The position numbers were made by a program, and so were the translations under genes. A DNA stretch of 64,000 bases from Epiperipatus broadwayi (lineage: Eukaryota > Onychophora > Udeonychophora > Euonychophora > Peripatidae), in contig JAQFVV010013091.1 in assembly GCA_028023455.1 (NCBI GenBank), positions 62,001 to 126,000 of the forward strand, given 5' to 3'. This document shows positions 50,964 to 62,990 of the stretch, piece after piece (the first letter of the stretch is position 1; each line of letters opens with the position of its first letter). The notes below the pieces were generated by a model. That model was not told where the DNA came from, made no database searches, and saw only the letters and a program-made list of their open reading frames with translations.

Positions 50964-52112
50964 ACTTTATTAGGTTTAATATATATATTGAAGCAGTTGG
51001 ATCTGAGTTCGATCCTAGCTTCATGACTTCTAGCCATAATCCCACTTCAAACCCTAGTACTAACCTTAAATTTCCGATGCAATGGGGCTTTATACGTTCA
51101 ATCCACGCTAATTTCCGTAAAGAAAACTTATTTTATAAATGCGTATTAAAATTAATTCTTTCAGATTTAAATTGATCAATTCTATTAATAAATTCATGAT
51201 AAAATTATTCATGAATTTATATATATTACAACTGCGTGGATTGTGCCTATATATTTGTAAATATTTAAATATATATAATTGTTCGAAAGTTTCATTGTGT
51301 TGGGACTATTTGTTTTTTACTTTTAAATAATTTGTTAAAGTTTTAATGATTAAAAGCTACATTCTTTTGATAAGCTTTCAGATTTCCCCTTTCCAAAAAC
51401 AACAGTTAAAGTTTTATTAATTAGAAAAAAAGATAAGGATTTCCTAATTAAAATTATTTTCTGATTTTAAGAATTCATTTTCTAATTAGAAAATGAATTC
51501 AAGTTAATGAGTTTGAAAGCCTTATTGAAGGAATGTATCTAAAAACAACCAGTAAATCTAAAAACATTGATAATGAAAGAAGCACTAGCCTGAAGGCATC
51601 AGAGGACAGTATATATACATCTGAAAAGTTTGGAGAAAAAAAAGCCATCTTTGTTGTAGAAAAGTGCAGTAAACTCTGTGTGTTTTAAATAGTGTTTTGA
51701 TCATGGTAAGGGGCTAAATGTCAGGAATCTGGCTATTGGTTCCTGAAGTCCCCTGAAAATCTTCAATGGAACTGCTGAATCTTTTCCAGACAAATCATGC
51801 TGCCAAAATCAAATAAAATGCTGTTCAAGTAATCAACTAAATGCGTGCCTACATTTTTACCAACTCGGACATGTAACCTAAGGATCCAGCCTGGAAGAAA
51901 TGGGTAATATATTTCCATAATGAACCTTAAACTTTCTGGCCAGTTCCAAACTTTACTTTACAGTCCCTTTAAGAGCTCTTTTCATTCTATAAATGTCATA
52001 ATCTCTGTGTAATAATCTCTGTGTAAATTTTATTTTATTTATACTATTATATCGTAATTCTCTCAACTTCTAGTCTTTAACTTTCTCTTTTCTTACTTGG
52101 TGGTTCATTTAT

Positions 52113-52185
<73 letters not shown>

Positions 52186-53930
52186 AATTTATTAATGTTG
52201 TTATTTTAATTATATGCCAATAATCTTTCGACTCGATAAACTCCTTTGTTCTATTTGCCTTATGTAGAAAATATAATATTAAATCTGATAATAATTCTCA
52301 CCCATTAGAACTAGATTTATACAGTTCTATCAATCATCAAGTCGAAAGAAATTATTAAATGTGCTATTTTTATCATTAGCTAATAATAAATTATTAGCAC
52401 CATTTCTAATCTATGCCACCACTATTTTCTCATTCCACTAATATTTATTTATTCAAATATAATCTTAAAATGTTTTTATTGCAAAAGGGCTGATAAAAGA
52501 ATCAAATATATTCTAATTCAAATTTCTGTTACTCGCTATTAAGATTCAGGAAGGACACAATGATTGGGGCATAAGTAATATGATTTACAAATACTTTAAA
52601 ATAGTATCGTTAAAAGCTCATTTGACTTTAATTAATTTGATCAAGTCATCACGTAGAGCATTCTATATGGGTTTTATTTTTCAAACAATGACTGTCAAGT
52701 CATCATCTTCAACATTGCTGGCATAGGGCTATCGTTCATTTCGCATGCTTGTCGGTAGTAATATCTCTGTTATTTCAATTAATCAAGGAAGAAAGCCCCT
52801 CCTCCCCTGTTCATGTTATAATTGGAACACCAAGGGCTCATAGTTATGACTCGGCCTGATTTCCCTCATGTTTCACATCTCAAAAGGGCAGTAAGACTTG
52901 TGAAAGACAAGCCTCCATGAGACTTAAACTACCGACCAGTGATTATCTTTCATTTTCTAGCTCATAATTCGTCAGCACCATTACCTCTCTGTTCCAGTAA
53001 AGCCCGCTCCGATGCTCGTAATTCATGATGAAGTGATTTCAATTAAAGTTGAACAAATTCTCAGTTATATTTAATTAAATAAGTTTTCCAATCAAGATTA
53101 AAGTTATGCCCTAAAATATGTATCTTGCTCTTCATGAATAGATTTGTGAATGTGAAAATAAATATCACATTCTTTTGTATAAAATTAGAGTAATAATTTC
53201 CATTACTGATGAATATCTTTATCTGCCTTTATTTTCTTGTTGGGGGCATAGACATAGACTTTCAAATATTGTGTAATACTTATTGGCATATAATAAGGAC
53301 CACCACTCTTATTATTATTAAAAATTCTGTTAAAGGCTAGAGGTGATTAATATAATCATTATTTAAAATTCAAACAAAACAAGTTATTATTATTATTAAA
53401 TATTTTCTAAACACACTTGGTTTCTTCCTTCTTAATTCTTTTATAATTATTTTAATGTTAATTCTCACTGTCTGTGTTGGCAACCTGAACATATACATAT
53501 GATTCGATTTAAAAATATTTTTAGTCAGTTTATTATCAGATATTAATGTCAGTTCAGGGGTCTCTGGTCCTCACCAACCATTGAGCTAGTTTCTTGGCAC
53601 ATAGCACTGTGCCATCTATTTCTACTAATCTGAGCTGGTGAGTTGGGTTTGAATTCAGTTTGGTTCAGCTGAGTTTGGGTCCAACTTGCGTTCAGGTGGT
53701 GGGTTTTTCGACTGGTACAATATATATATATATATTCATGTATCTATATATTTATCCATTTAATTTGTCTTACTATTTAATAGACTGTCTGTTTATTTCT
53801 CTATTTATTTCTCTTTTTTTATACACACAACATAATATTAGTAATAAAATGATTTAAAGATATGACACTTTAATAAAATCACACTATTAATAACACAGTT
53901 AATGAATGGTGGTTTATTTAAGAGTTCACT
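50964..53930. other. Mostly AT-rich; palindrome, TA/TG tract and GC-richer patch
   Basis: A perfect 30-bp palindrome built on GAATTCATTTTCTAA lies at 51471-51500. (TA)n followed by (TG)n occupies 52119-52185. A GC-richer patch at 53545-53720 and another at 50995-51115 contain tRNA-B-box-like words (GAGTTCGATCCTAGC at 51007), but no complete SINE could be drawn. No protein-coding gene was seen. Confidence 0.5.
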
Positions 53931-53934
53931 TTAA

Positions 53935-54659
53935 ATCTTTATCATTATCCCTATTTCCAGACCAGCTGGTTTTGAGCTTATGGCTCATGTCTCTGGAGGG
54001 CTGAAAGTCTAGAAACTAGATCCAAAATACTAACTCAAAAGTCAGCACTTATAAAACAGTTTCTATCAATTTGAAAACATGAACTTATCAGACACATAAA
54101 TGTCTTCAAATCCAGCTTGACAAACTAGATAGCGATATGGGTCTGAATTCAGCTCAGTTTCAGCATATAGTAATAGTCTCTGCAATATATAGCATTGTAA
54201 AAATCTTCAAAGGTAAACTTATAATAATTAAAACAAGTTATAAATTTCATAACTTGCTTTTAAGCTTGCATTTTATGATCACTAGCTATATATTGCAGAG
54301 GCTATTAATATATGGTGAAACTGAGCTGAATTTAGACCCATATATCTATCTAGTTTGTCAGGCTGGTTTTAAAGACTTTTACATGTCTGATAAGTTCATG
54401 CTTTCAAATTGATAGAAACGTGTTTTATAAGTGCTGACTTTTGAGTTAGTATTTTAGATTTCGTTTCTAGACTCCCAGCCTTCCACTGACATGAACCATA
54501 AGCTCAAAACCAGCTGGTCTGGAGGTGGAGATAAGGATAGAGATTTTGAATTCTTTCTCTTTCGTCACTTATAAAAACAAAGCTTGCTTAAAGCTATTGG
54601 TAAGCTCCATCTAGTGATCATAAAATGCAAGCTTAAAAGCAAGTTATGAAATTTATAAC

Positions 54660-54690
<31 letters not shown>
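53935..54690. mobile_element. Foldback element: two inverted copies of the 11.2-kb family
   Basis: A plus-strand arm at about 53940-54200 and a minus-strand arm at about 54285-54540 share ACCAGCTGGTTTTGAGCTTA, AACTCAAAAGTCAGCACTTA and CAGCTCAGTTTC. A second pair, 54221-54283 and 54610-54672, nests inside and outside (AACAAGTTATAAATTTCATA). The single copy at 11165-11440 shows the arm alone. Not coding; the 91-codon frame at 54137-54412 lies within the foldback and is chance. TA run at 54668-54693. Confidence 0.82.
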
Positions 54691-54692
<2 letters not shown>

Positions 54693-54693
54693 T

Positions 54694-57585
54694 GAAGCAA
54701 CATTTATATGTGCTTCATGTCTGTAATTTAAAAATTAAAAGTTTAATTTAAAAGTAAAGATGTTTAACAATTTTTATAAATAAAAATAATAAATATAATT
54801 TATATGAACACATAAATGTATACAGTACCATTAATTATAAGTATATTTTAAAAATATGTTAGAATAAAATTAAAAATGTGTTCTTTTTATTAACAATTAT
54901 ATAAAGTGGAAATGCCATCATCTTAAAATATTTAATTAAAATTCTTGTAAACAGATCAATTAATTAAGGAGATAAGTATTTAATGTAATTTAGTCAGATA
55001 ATATCTTTCAAAGAAAAAAATTTAAATGTTATGATTGGACACATAACTAGTAGCTGAAAATAGAATTCAGGAGTTATCTACCACCAATAAATCAATGGAG
55101 TGAAATGACTGCTGATGGATCTGATTTGTCTGAAAAACCCAACTCCAGAAACTATAATTGCTTGCTATAATTAATTGTGCTGGTTTACTTTGATTTATAA
55201 GTGCTGAACTACTTTAATTTCTGTAGTATTATTACTGAAATACTTTGATTTTATTGCATTGACATTTCTGATTGTGCTTCCAATATACTTATTATGCTTG
55301 ATTTTGAAAAATACAATGAAAGAATAGAGAAGCTGCAATCTGCTTCACTCTTGACAGTAGGCAGATGCAGGCCAAAAATCTATAGAGAAGTATAGAAAGG
55401 AGCAGCTGTCAGCTAATGTAGGAACAGCATTGTGTCCATTATGTAACTAAACTTCAAGTGTCTTCTGTTGTAGAGAACTCCTCTATCATTTAATAAATAA
55501 ATTACTGTCTGATGCTTCCAATTGAATTTAGACTATTATGGTTAATGCTGATCACATCTATAGCTATACGTAAACAAAATTTGTTCTATTAAAAGTATAC
55601 CAATACCTGAAGTCTGAGCTTGAATTCTTAGTGATGAAAGGGAATGGGTATGAACTTTAAAATATATTATTATAATATTAACATTAAATATTTTTCTCCA
55701 TTATCCTTAAAATATTTTGTAAATTATCATTATTATTGATTTTGTAAATCTGTTATAAACTAATGTAATAGGAGATTGCTTGCTGTTCAGTTTGCATAGA
55801 TCTAAAAGATAAGAGTAAATTTTTATAAAAAGCAATTAGCTTATTATAACAATCGTTGGTCATGCTCACTACCTACAAGCTGCATAGACAGAATAAATTA
55901 AAATTGTTTTATTACTATTTTTTAATAGTTTACAGTTTTAAGCCATCTATCCTCCAGTTTTAGAGAAGGATCATTGGGGTATTGATATAAATGAACTGCA
56001 GTAACTTTATTTTAGACTATTTTGTTTATATATGAGATTCATTTATATGTGTTTTAATTATTCATAAATGATTGTGATACCATTGAGAGTGCCTATCATG
56101 TTCACTCATTGTCTTACTTAAAGCAGTGGTGTGCAGTAGACAGACATTCCTACTGTATATCATCTGCTTTGTTTTTTTGTACATTGTCTTGGATGAAACC
56201 ATTTGCAACTGATGGATATAAATTTATCCTGATAAGTTATGATGTGTTTTCAAAATAAGTAACATCTTATCTTGTTATTAAAGTGATGCTAAAATTTTAT
56301 AAAATGCTTGCAAAATCACCAACTTCCATAAATAAAAAACAACTATATTAAAGATCATGTTACCTCTTTTATGTCTAATGTATGGAAAAGGTGAATGGAA
56401 AATCAAAATATTAAACATTTAATGAGCTCTATTTATTGTAACGGAAAGAAGACATTTGTAACAGAAATAATAATAAATTAATAGAAAATGATCCATTATT
56501 AACATATATGTTTATCTAATCTGTTATTTGTAACAGTAAGTAAACATTGTCACAGTATAGATAAATAGATGAGTGATGAAATGATAGTTGCCATAATTCA
56601 ATAACCAAACACTAAACAGGATAATGATATACTGTAGCTATTCATCATTTGTAACCAAGTAAACTAAATGAGAAATGAATTCACTGTGTTAGCGAAAATA
56701 CAATTTATAATTAAATAAGGATGATGCTAACATATAAATAAGAATATATGCATATCATGCTCTATCTGGGTGTCTATTTCTAATTAATTAAATATAACAT
56801 TATAGCCCGATTGCAACTATCCTAAACATTAATTCTGTCACATTAGTAATGAAATAAATAAGTTATCTCATTTCTCCATATAAAATAACAACAATGACAA
56901 TTAAAACTATCATCATTAAAGATTTAATAATATCTAAATATTGGAGATGTCATTTGAACAATAAAACATACTGGCCATTGTCATCAAATAAAAGAATATT
57001 AAATATAGCAACTGAATAAAATTACCCACTTTGAGATTCCTGGAGTGCATTATGCTTATCTCCCATACTAGGTTCTTTTAAAAAAGAATCCTTCCTATTC
57101 TTCTTTCCAACCATATAAGACCACTCATGGTCACATGCACACACTGGTGCTATTCATGACAACTTATAAAATATATATTATATAAAGTTAATATTATGAA
57201 GTTGGAAAGGGATTATATCACTCTTTATTCAGTTTAGCTAAGTATATGTGTTTTCCCATGAGCGCCACTAGATTGTTTTAAATCTAGATAAATATCTGTT
57301 TAGAGTGTACTGAGTTCAAACTCATTCGGTACATTTTTATCACTCATGACTAATGAAAAAATGACATTCTTACATTTTATCTATATCGATAAAATTACAA
57401 GATCCCAATATTACCAAAATTTATATTATAGATCAAAGACTCTTATAGACATTGCTAGCTCATTTTATGTAGACAAGTATCATCTTATTAATGGCTTCTA
57501 AACAAGCATCATGAAAACCATTATTAATATTGATGGCCATTTAACTAGATTATTTATCACAATATAAAGGTGATAAGGATGATGA
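54694..57585. other. AT-rich sequence, no gene seen
   Basis: No retroelement motif or exon pair that I can support. Confidence 0.4.
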
Positions 57586-58235
57586 TAATAATGATGAATG
57601 ATAATAATAGTGATATCATAATAATAATGATAATAATAGTGATGATGATACTAGCCATAGCTTATTAATAAACTCACAACAATAAATTAATCTTTATAAA
57701 CTCATATGCATTTATTAAAAATTATCCTATTTCAAACTGAGATTTAAATATTACATTTACTAGCATTTATATAAGTTTATAGTTATTTACTAAATACTTT
57801 TACAGTTAAAACCAGGATTTAATAATACTAGTGATGATGAATGATCATCATGAATCTCTATGCATGATATTCATCTTTCTATAAATCTTTATTTACTACA
57901 TATATTAATTATGCTAAACATTAGATTTAATGATTATAATTTATTAATGATGATGATGGCAATCATAACTCTTGTATAGTATTATTTGAAACATTTTAAT
58001 CAATAATACGATATCCATCTTTGATGAGGATGATCATAATTCATGGACACAACATAATTTTAGCTTTCTTTATACACCTATAATTATTAAAACTTGGTTA
58101 TTATCAAGCTTAACCCTTAAATACCTAAATGTAAATCAACATTCTAGTTTACTTAACATTTTGCGAGTGCTTAATATTAGCAAGTGATTGCTCAATATTT
58201 ACGAATGATGATTCTTAATATCTGTGAGCGATGAT
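57586..58235. repeat. Dispersed GATGAT/AATAAT simple repeats
   Basis: Imperfect GATGATAATAATGATGAATG-like tracts at 57586-57650 and short GATGATGAT runs at 57830-57845, 57945-57960 and 58225-58250. This is not a clean array. Confidence 0.7.
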
Positions 58236-58250
58236 GATGATGATCATTTA

Positions 58251-59150
58251 AAACCATAGAATTAAGACAAGAAAACATAATATTTTTAATAAGAATTCGG
58301 AAACCAATTAAAATATATAATTATATTTGATTAATACTATTACTCTTTCTTTTTTAAAATCAAATTAATAATTAGATAAATGGCTTATTATTACATTAAT
58401 TCAATCCAAAACTAATACAAAAAATTTATATAAGCACAACCAAATAAATTCAATATATAAGTTTGTCATTTTGGATATTTTAAAATAAGCTGGCTTAAAA
58501 TGACATTTAAAAAAAAATATATTTCATGGAATGCTTACTTAAAACTTTCCTAACTTATTATATTATAAAAATAAATTTCATATGTAACTTGTGTGTTTTA
58601 TTTCACTTCCATTCAAATGTGATTTCTGCTTTATAATTTACTATATTTAAACTAACTAGGTATAACCTATTCTTTTGACGTGTTTGTATAAGCAATTACA
58701 CATGCACACACATTCGGTAATATTAACATATATGTTTAAAATGTATACCCCTATATTAGAGATTAATACATAAATTACATATATATAAAAAATATTCATG
58801 CAACCTTTTAGCAAAAGAAAATAAAATACATTATATCAATTTTAATATGCAACAAGATAAAATAAAAAAAAACATTATAAATGCATATATTTATAGGTTG
58901 CTCATTATCATAACAACTGAAGAACAATTAAAAAAAACATTTCAATATTACAATATAATAAAAAAAATAATGAACCTTTAAGTTTAAAGATTTAAACTGT
59001 ATTTGTGTTATGTTATGTGATATTGAGAATAACTATAGATAAACAAGCCCTTAATGTTTCTGTATCAAAAGAAAAAATAATGCTTTGAACAATAAATTAA
59101 GGTTTACTTTTAATAAGCAATAATAAAAGATCTGTTAACGAAAGTTCATA
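58251..59150. other. AT-rich sequence, no gene seen
   Basis: Nothing supported. Confidence 0.4.
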
Positions 59151-59218
59151 GTTACCCAATCACTTTTACTTTTTATAAATGTCCTGAGTTTGAATTTTCA
59201 GACTGCTTGTCTTTGCTC

Positions 59219-59465
59219 CATTTAAAAAAGAAAGTTCTTGCAGATACTTTAAGATAAACACGAATTAATTGACCTGCTTATTTCTTCAATTTTAAAATTA
59301 TTTATTGTTGATACTTTTGATAATGCTGAATTCGTTGATTGGCTTCATTCTACCATTTCAAAAAGAGTTATTATAAATACTTTTAGATAGGTATGAACTG
59401 GTGGATTTTCTTGTCTCTCCCATTTAAAAAAAATTATTTTAGACACTTTAGATGACTGAGGAAAA
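59219..59465. repeat. Degenerate 66-69-bp tandem repeat, four units
   Basis: Units begin near 59219, 59287, 59353 and 59419 with CATTTAAAAAAG, CAATTTTAAAAT, CATTTCAAAAAG and CATTTAAAAAAA. Each then has GATACTTTxxGAT (or a variant), GAATTxxTTGA/GAACTGGTGG and a CTT-rich end. It is old and diverged; a weaker unit may precede it at 59152. Confidence 0.68.
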
Positions 59466-60720
59466 CTTTAACAAAAATGGCTATATATGGCTTTTATACA
59501 TTTTCTTTTCCTCTTTTTTCTCCTTCTCCATCCATCCAAAGCTAATGAGCCTAGAATAGACCAGGAGCCAGAAAAGAAGCATTTCATATAGCTTGTGTGG
59601 TTGGCTTCAAACTCTATCATTTTGTTGGTTATTATTTGATTGGTATATGAGTCCACAGTAGATTAGTGATTTTAACCCATTCTGTATTATTCAGGAAGCA
59701 GAAAAAATGGTTTTAGCAATGCAAATTCATGGTATTATGCACAGCAAGATATATTAATATCATTTTTATATAATTGTTAATAATTTCTTCCAAGTAATTC
59801 AATTTTGTTCCATTCTTTCTTCTTTATCTTAATATTGCTGGAAATTACTTATATAGATGCACATCTTCGTCTATACTGGCTTTAAAACAAGAGTCATTTC
59901 CTTCCTTTTTTCAATTTTTAAAGAGTGAAAAAAAATCAAATTGCTCACTTTCTTTTTCCAACATTAAAAAAAAAATTGATCATTACATCTCTTTTTAATA
60001 ATAATGACTGAGTGATCTTTAAACATTTCTGTTTAATAATAAGGTAAAAACTGAGTCATTACATTTCTGATTAATAATATTGACTGAGTGATCTCTCAAT
60101 ATTATTTCATTCATTTATATTGCCAATCTTTGGTCAAAAAAACTGACCACCTGCAAATCTCTTATCTTGAAACAAAAAAATCAAAGCTTCTCAAGTTTGA
60201 TGGTCTGTCGCAATTTTACAAGAAAATTAATAATCACCTTTTATTTCCTCAAAGCATCTCTCTCTTTTAAAAAAAAATCTTAGATACAGATAAAAACAAT
60301 ACAACAAAGCTGGCAATCTATAGCTATCAGAAATAGGTGTAAAGGCGTTTTTGTGTTTATACAGACGTTTTCATTCTTTCACACTCTTTTGCACGTGTAC
60401 ATTTTTTTTATCTCCTAATCTTGATCTGATCACCTTATTTTACACTTTCTTTCTGATCTACTTTATTTTAACAAAACGAAAGTTAAATAATTTAACACAT
60501 TATTCAATAAAAAATATAATAAATCAATATTAAATATTATTACCGTCTCTCTCTACAACTGCTTATTTATTAAGTATTTATATAGACTATATAATAATAA
60601 ATACACACATAAATCTATATATATAAAAGAAAATTTTTTTAAATTAAATATCATGTATGTGGGTGAAATGAGTCATATATATCTACATTATATATTGGAC
60701 TATTTTCATCATCTAACAAA
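59466..60720. other. AT-rich sequence with a small duplication
   Basis: TTAATAATAATGACTGAGTGATCT near 59995 recurs as TTAATAATATTGACTGAGTGATCTC near 60071, with CATTACAT before each (an ~80-bp duplication). Short frames at 60088-60835 are phenylalanine/leucine-rich chance frames. Confidence 0.5.
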
Positions 60721-60724
60721 GTGT

Positions 60725-61895
60725 TTTTTTAAAATTACTTTATTTAAATTTTCAAATTTAACTGTTAGTAATAGCACACAGAATTTTGAGAGTTATTATT
60801 ATTTTTTCTTCAGATGTTGCTGGCCTGATGAGTGAGAGTATTAGCATGGGAATCAAACTTAAATACTTAGATTCTTAAATGCTGAATAATAAAATAATGC
60901 TGTAACAAACTGAGCAATCCTTACAAAGAAAACAATCAGTAGAAATTTCACATATTTATCCCTGAGGTACTTCATTATTTATCTACTTTTTCCTAAGAGC
61001 AAAGTTGATTAGTAGTTTCATACATTATATATTATTACACTAGGTTGACTTATATGGTTATTTACCATTGTCGTCTGCCTCACTATCCAATATTTTTACA
61101 TTTTTTTAATTAAACTTTTGTTTATTGGTACAGAAATGGTCTGCTAATTTATACACATTTTATTTTCTCCTTTCTTATTATAAGTTCGTGTGCATGTAAT
61201 CACTTTATAATAGGGCAACTGGTCTTACCAATATACATTTTTCCACATTCACATGATATTTCATATAGATGCAGTTTTTACTTTGCAGCATTTCAAGTTT
61301 AGACTTTATAGATATTAGAATTCCTCATAGTGTGGTATGGTTCTAAAAACTGTTCTGATGTTATACTGATTGCAGATTTTTATTGTTTTCTATTTTTGGT
61401 ATATATGGGTACCCTACAAGTAGGTGTATCTATTTGTTGTTTATTTAAGGTTTTCTTAAATGACAGCTGATGGATAACCATACTTTATAAAAGTTTGTTC
61501 TACAAAGATCTTTTGTTTTTTCAAATCGCTGGTTTCTGAACAAACTTCTTTTGTTCTGTGTCATAATGATAGTATAACTCTATGTTGTGTGTTTCTGATG
61601 TGATTGTATAGATATTCTAAGTATTTTCATATATGTGTGGGTTTTCTGTAAAAGGTAGTTTTGATTTTGACATGAGGAAGTCTTATGACAAAAACATCTA
61701 AGAATGCCAATTGTTGTTCTTGATGTGTTTCCAGAATATTTGTAGTAGTGCTCCACTATGTGGACATGCAACAAATGTATCATCAACGCAGTGAAGTCAA
61801 GTCTTAAGTGGATATTAGGTAGACTTTCTTTCATGAAAATATTGCTAATTAAGAGTGATAATGATGAGCCAATATCCATCTAAAGTTTACTAAAA
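60725..61895 (-). pseudogene. Penelope-like element, minus copy of an inverted pair
   Basis: Reading from 61.89 kb downward: RT box DIGSSLSLLISNIFMKE (the usual MGSPLSP..ANIFME block), then in a shifted frame VDDTFVACPHSG (catalytic VDD), then FYRKPTHI, the standard block after the RT. Near 61274-61213 lies LYEISCECGKMYIGKTS, the GIY-YIG core. A 3' region of ~470 bp follows with a tRNA-like stretch (60920-60848) and a CTGAAGA hairpin (60813-60784). Frameshifts and stops are many. The RT N-terminal half is absent. Family assignment is firm; the copy is dead. Confidence 0.9.
60784..60813 (-). ncRNA. Hammerhead-core-like hairpin, minus Penelope copy
   Basis: On the minus strand CTGAAGA, an AT-rich stretch, CTCTC and AAAAT. 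It matches the copy at 62881-62909 base for base in most positions. The stem II pairing is weaker here, and the G of GAAA reads A, consistent with CpG decay. Not expected to be active. Confidence 0.35.
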
Positions 61896-62771
61896 ACTTT
61901 TTGGAAACACATCAATGATATATCCCCTTCAATTAAATTCATGATAGAGTCAAAACAAGAAGAAAATTGGCATTCTTATATGTTCTTGTCAGAAGACTCC
62001 TTCATGCCAAACTCAAAATTAGTTTACAGAAAACCCACATATACAGTTAAATACTTCACATATACATCCAACACACAAGAAATGTAAAACATGGAGTTAT
62101 ACTATCACTATGAAACAGAGCAAATGAAGCTTGTTCAGAAACCAGTGATTTGCAAAAAGAAAAGATCTATATAAAACAAACTCTTATAAAAAAGGTTATC
62201 CATAAGCTGTTATTAAGAAAACCTTAAATAAACAACAATTAGAATTATTGTAGTCATACATACCAAGAATAGCAGACATATTTTAAAAAATGCAAACAAT
62301 ATAACTCGGAACAGTTTTCCTGAACCGTACCACACTATGATGAATTTTAACATCTACAAATCCTAAATTTAAATGCCAAAAAGCAAATACTACAGCTATA
62401 AAATAACTTGTGAACATAGAAGAATTGGTGAGATCAGTCACCCCATAGAAAAATAATTGCAAAAGCACAAACTGATGATTAGAAGAAAGAAAACAGATGC
62501 ATCTAAGGTAGCAGATCATATATGTACCAATGAACATATGTTCAATTGGAAAAATCCAAAAATATTGAATAAATAAAGAGGAAAAGATACAAAGAAAAAT
62601 TCAAAAAAGCTGCTCACATGACAAGGGGCAATAACTCCATAAGTTAAACTACTGTGACTATACATAAATATATGAAAACCACTTATTAACTTTCCTCTTA
62701 GGAAAAAGTAGAGAAATTAGGAGAAACCTCATAAATAAGTATATGAAATTTCTACTAACTGTTGCCTTTGG

Positions 62772-62850
62772 CAAGATAGCTCAGTTGTTTAGAACGTTAT
62801 CTTAAAATTTCAGTATTTTTTAATCCAAAGCTCCAGATTCAATTCCATGC
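62772..62850 (+). ncRNA. tRNA-like (pol III A/B box) segment in the Penelope 3' region
   Basis: A box TAGCTCAGTTG at 62777-62787 and B box GATTCAATTCC at 62836-62846, each one mismatch from consensus, 49 nt apart. The minus copy has the equivalent (GCTCAGTTTGTTACAGC; TTTGATTCCC) at 60920-60848. Both copies place it between the GIY-YIG 3' UTR and the hairpin, so it belongs to this family's 3' end and is not an independent insertion. It is not a functional tRNA gene: the arms are decayed. Confidence 0.6.
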
Positions 62851-62880
62851 TAATACTAACCATAGTCATGCAAGTAACAC

Positions 62881-62909
62881 CTGAAGAAGAGAATAATAAC
62901 ACTCAAAAC
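62881..62909 (+). ncRNA. Hammerhead-core-like hairpin, plus Penelope copy
   Basis: CTGAAGA (62881-62887), then AGAG, a loop, CTC and AAAAC. The order matches CUGANGA, stem II and GAAAC if the A of AAAAC was a G lost by CpG decay. An unpaired A follows CTGAAGA, as in the pair at 3.6-3.9 kb. Stem I, stem III and the cleavage triplet were not identified, so ribozyme activity is only a hypothesis. Confidence 0.4.
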
Positions 62910-62990
62910 ATTGTGCGTATATTAACCTGTGTGCTATTATTAACAGTTGAATGTACTTTGAAAATTTAAATATTTTTTCTAAAGACAATC

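Larger units (their letters stand above)
61893..62990 (+). pseudogene. Penelope-like element, plus copy of an inverted pair
   Basis: The plus strand starts after the RT catalytic box with FLETHQ...ESKQEEN and continues VYRKPTYT, YYHYETEQ and FPEPYHTMM. The GIY-YIG remnant CEHRRIGEISHP, HKLMIRRKKTDASKVADHIC, and EHMFNWKNPKILNK-stop lies at about 62410-62570. The 3' region mirrors that of the minus copy (CTCTTAGGAAAAAGTAGA, GTGAAATTTCTACT-type words) and carries the tRNA-like stretch and the CTGAAGA hairpin. The two copies meet head to head at about 61,895. Many stops. Confidence 0.88.

Noticed and set aside
59452-59480. CTGAGGAAAACTTT as a hammerhead core
   Set aside because: No stem II pairing and no GAAAC after it.
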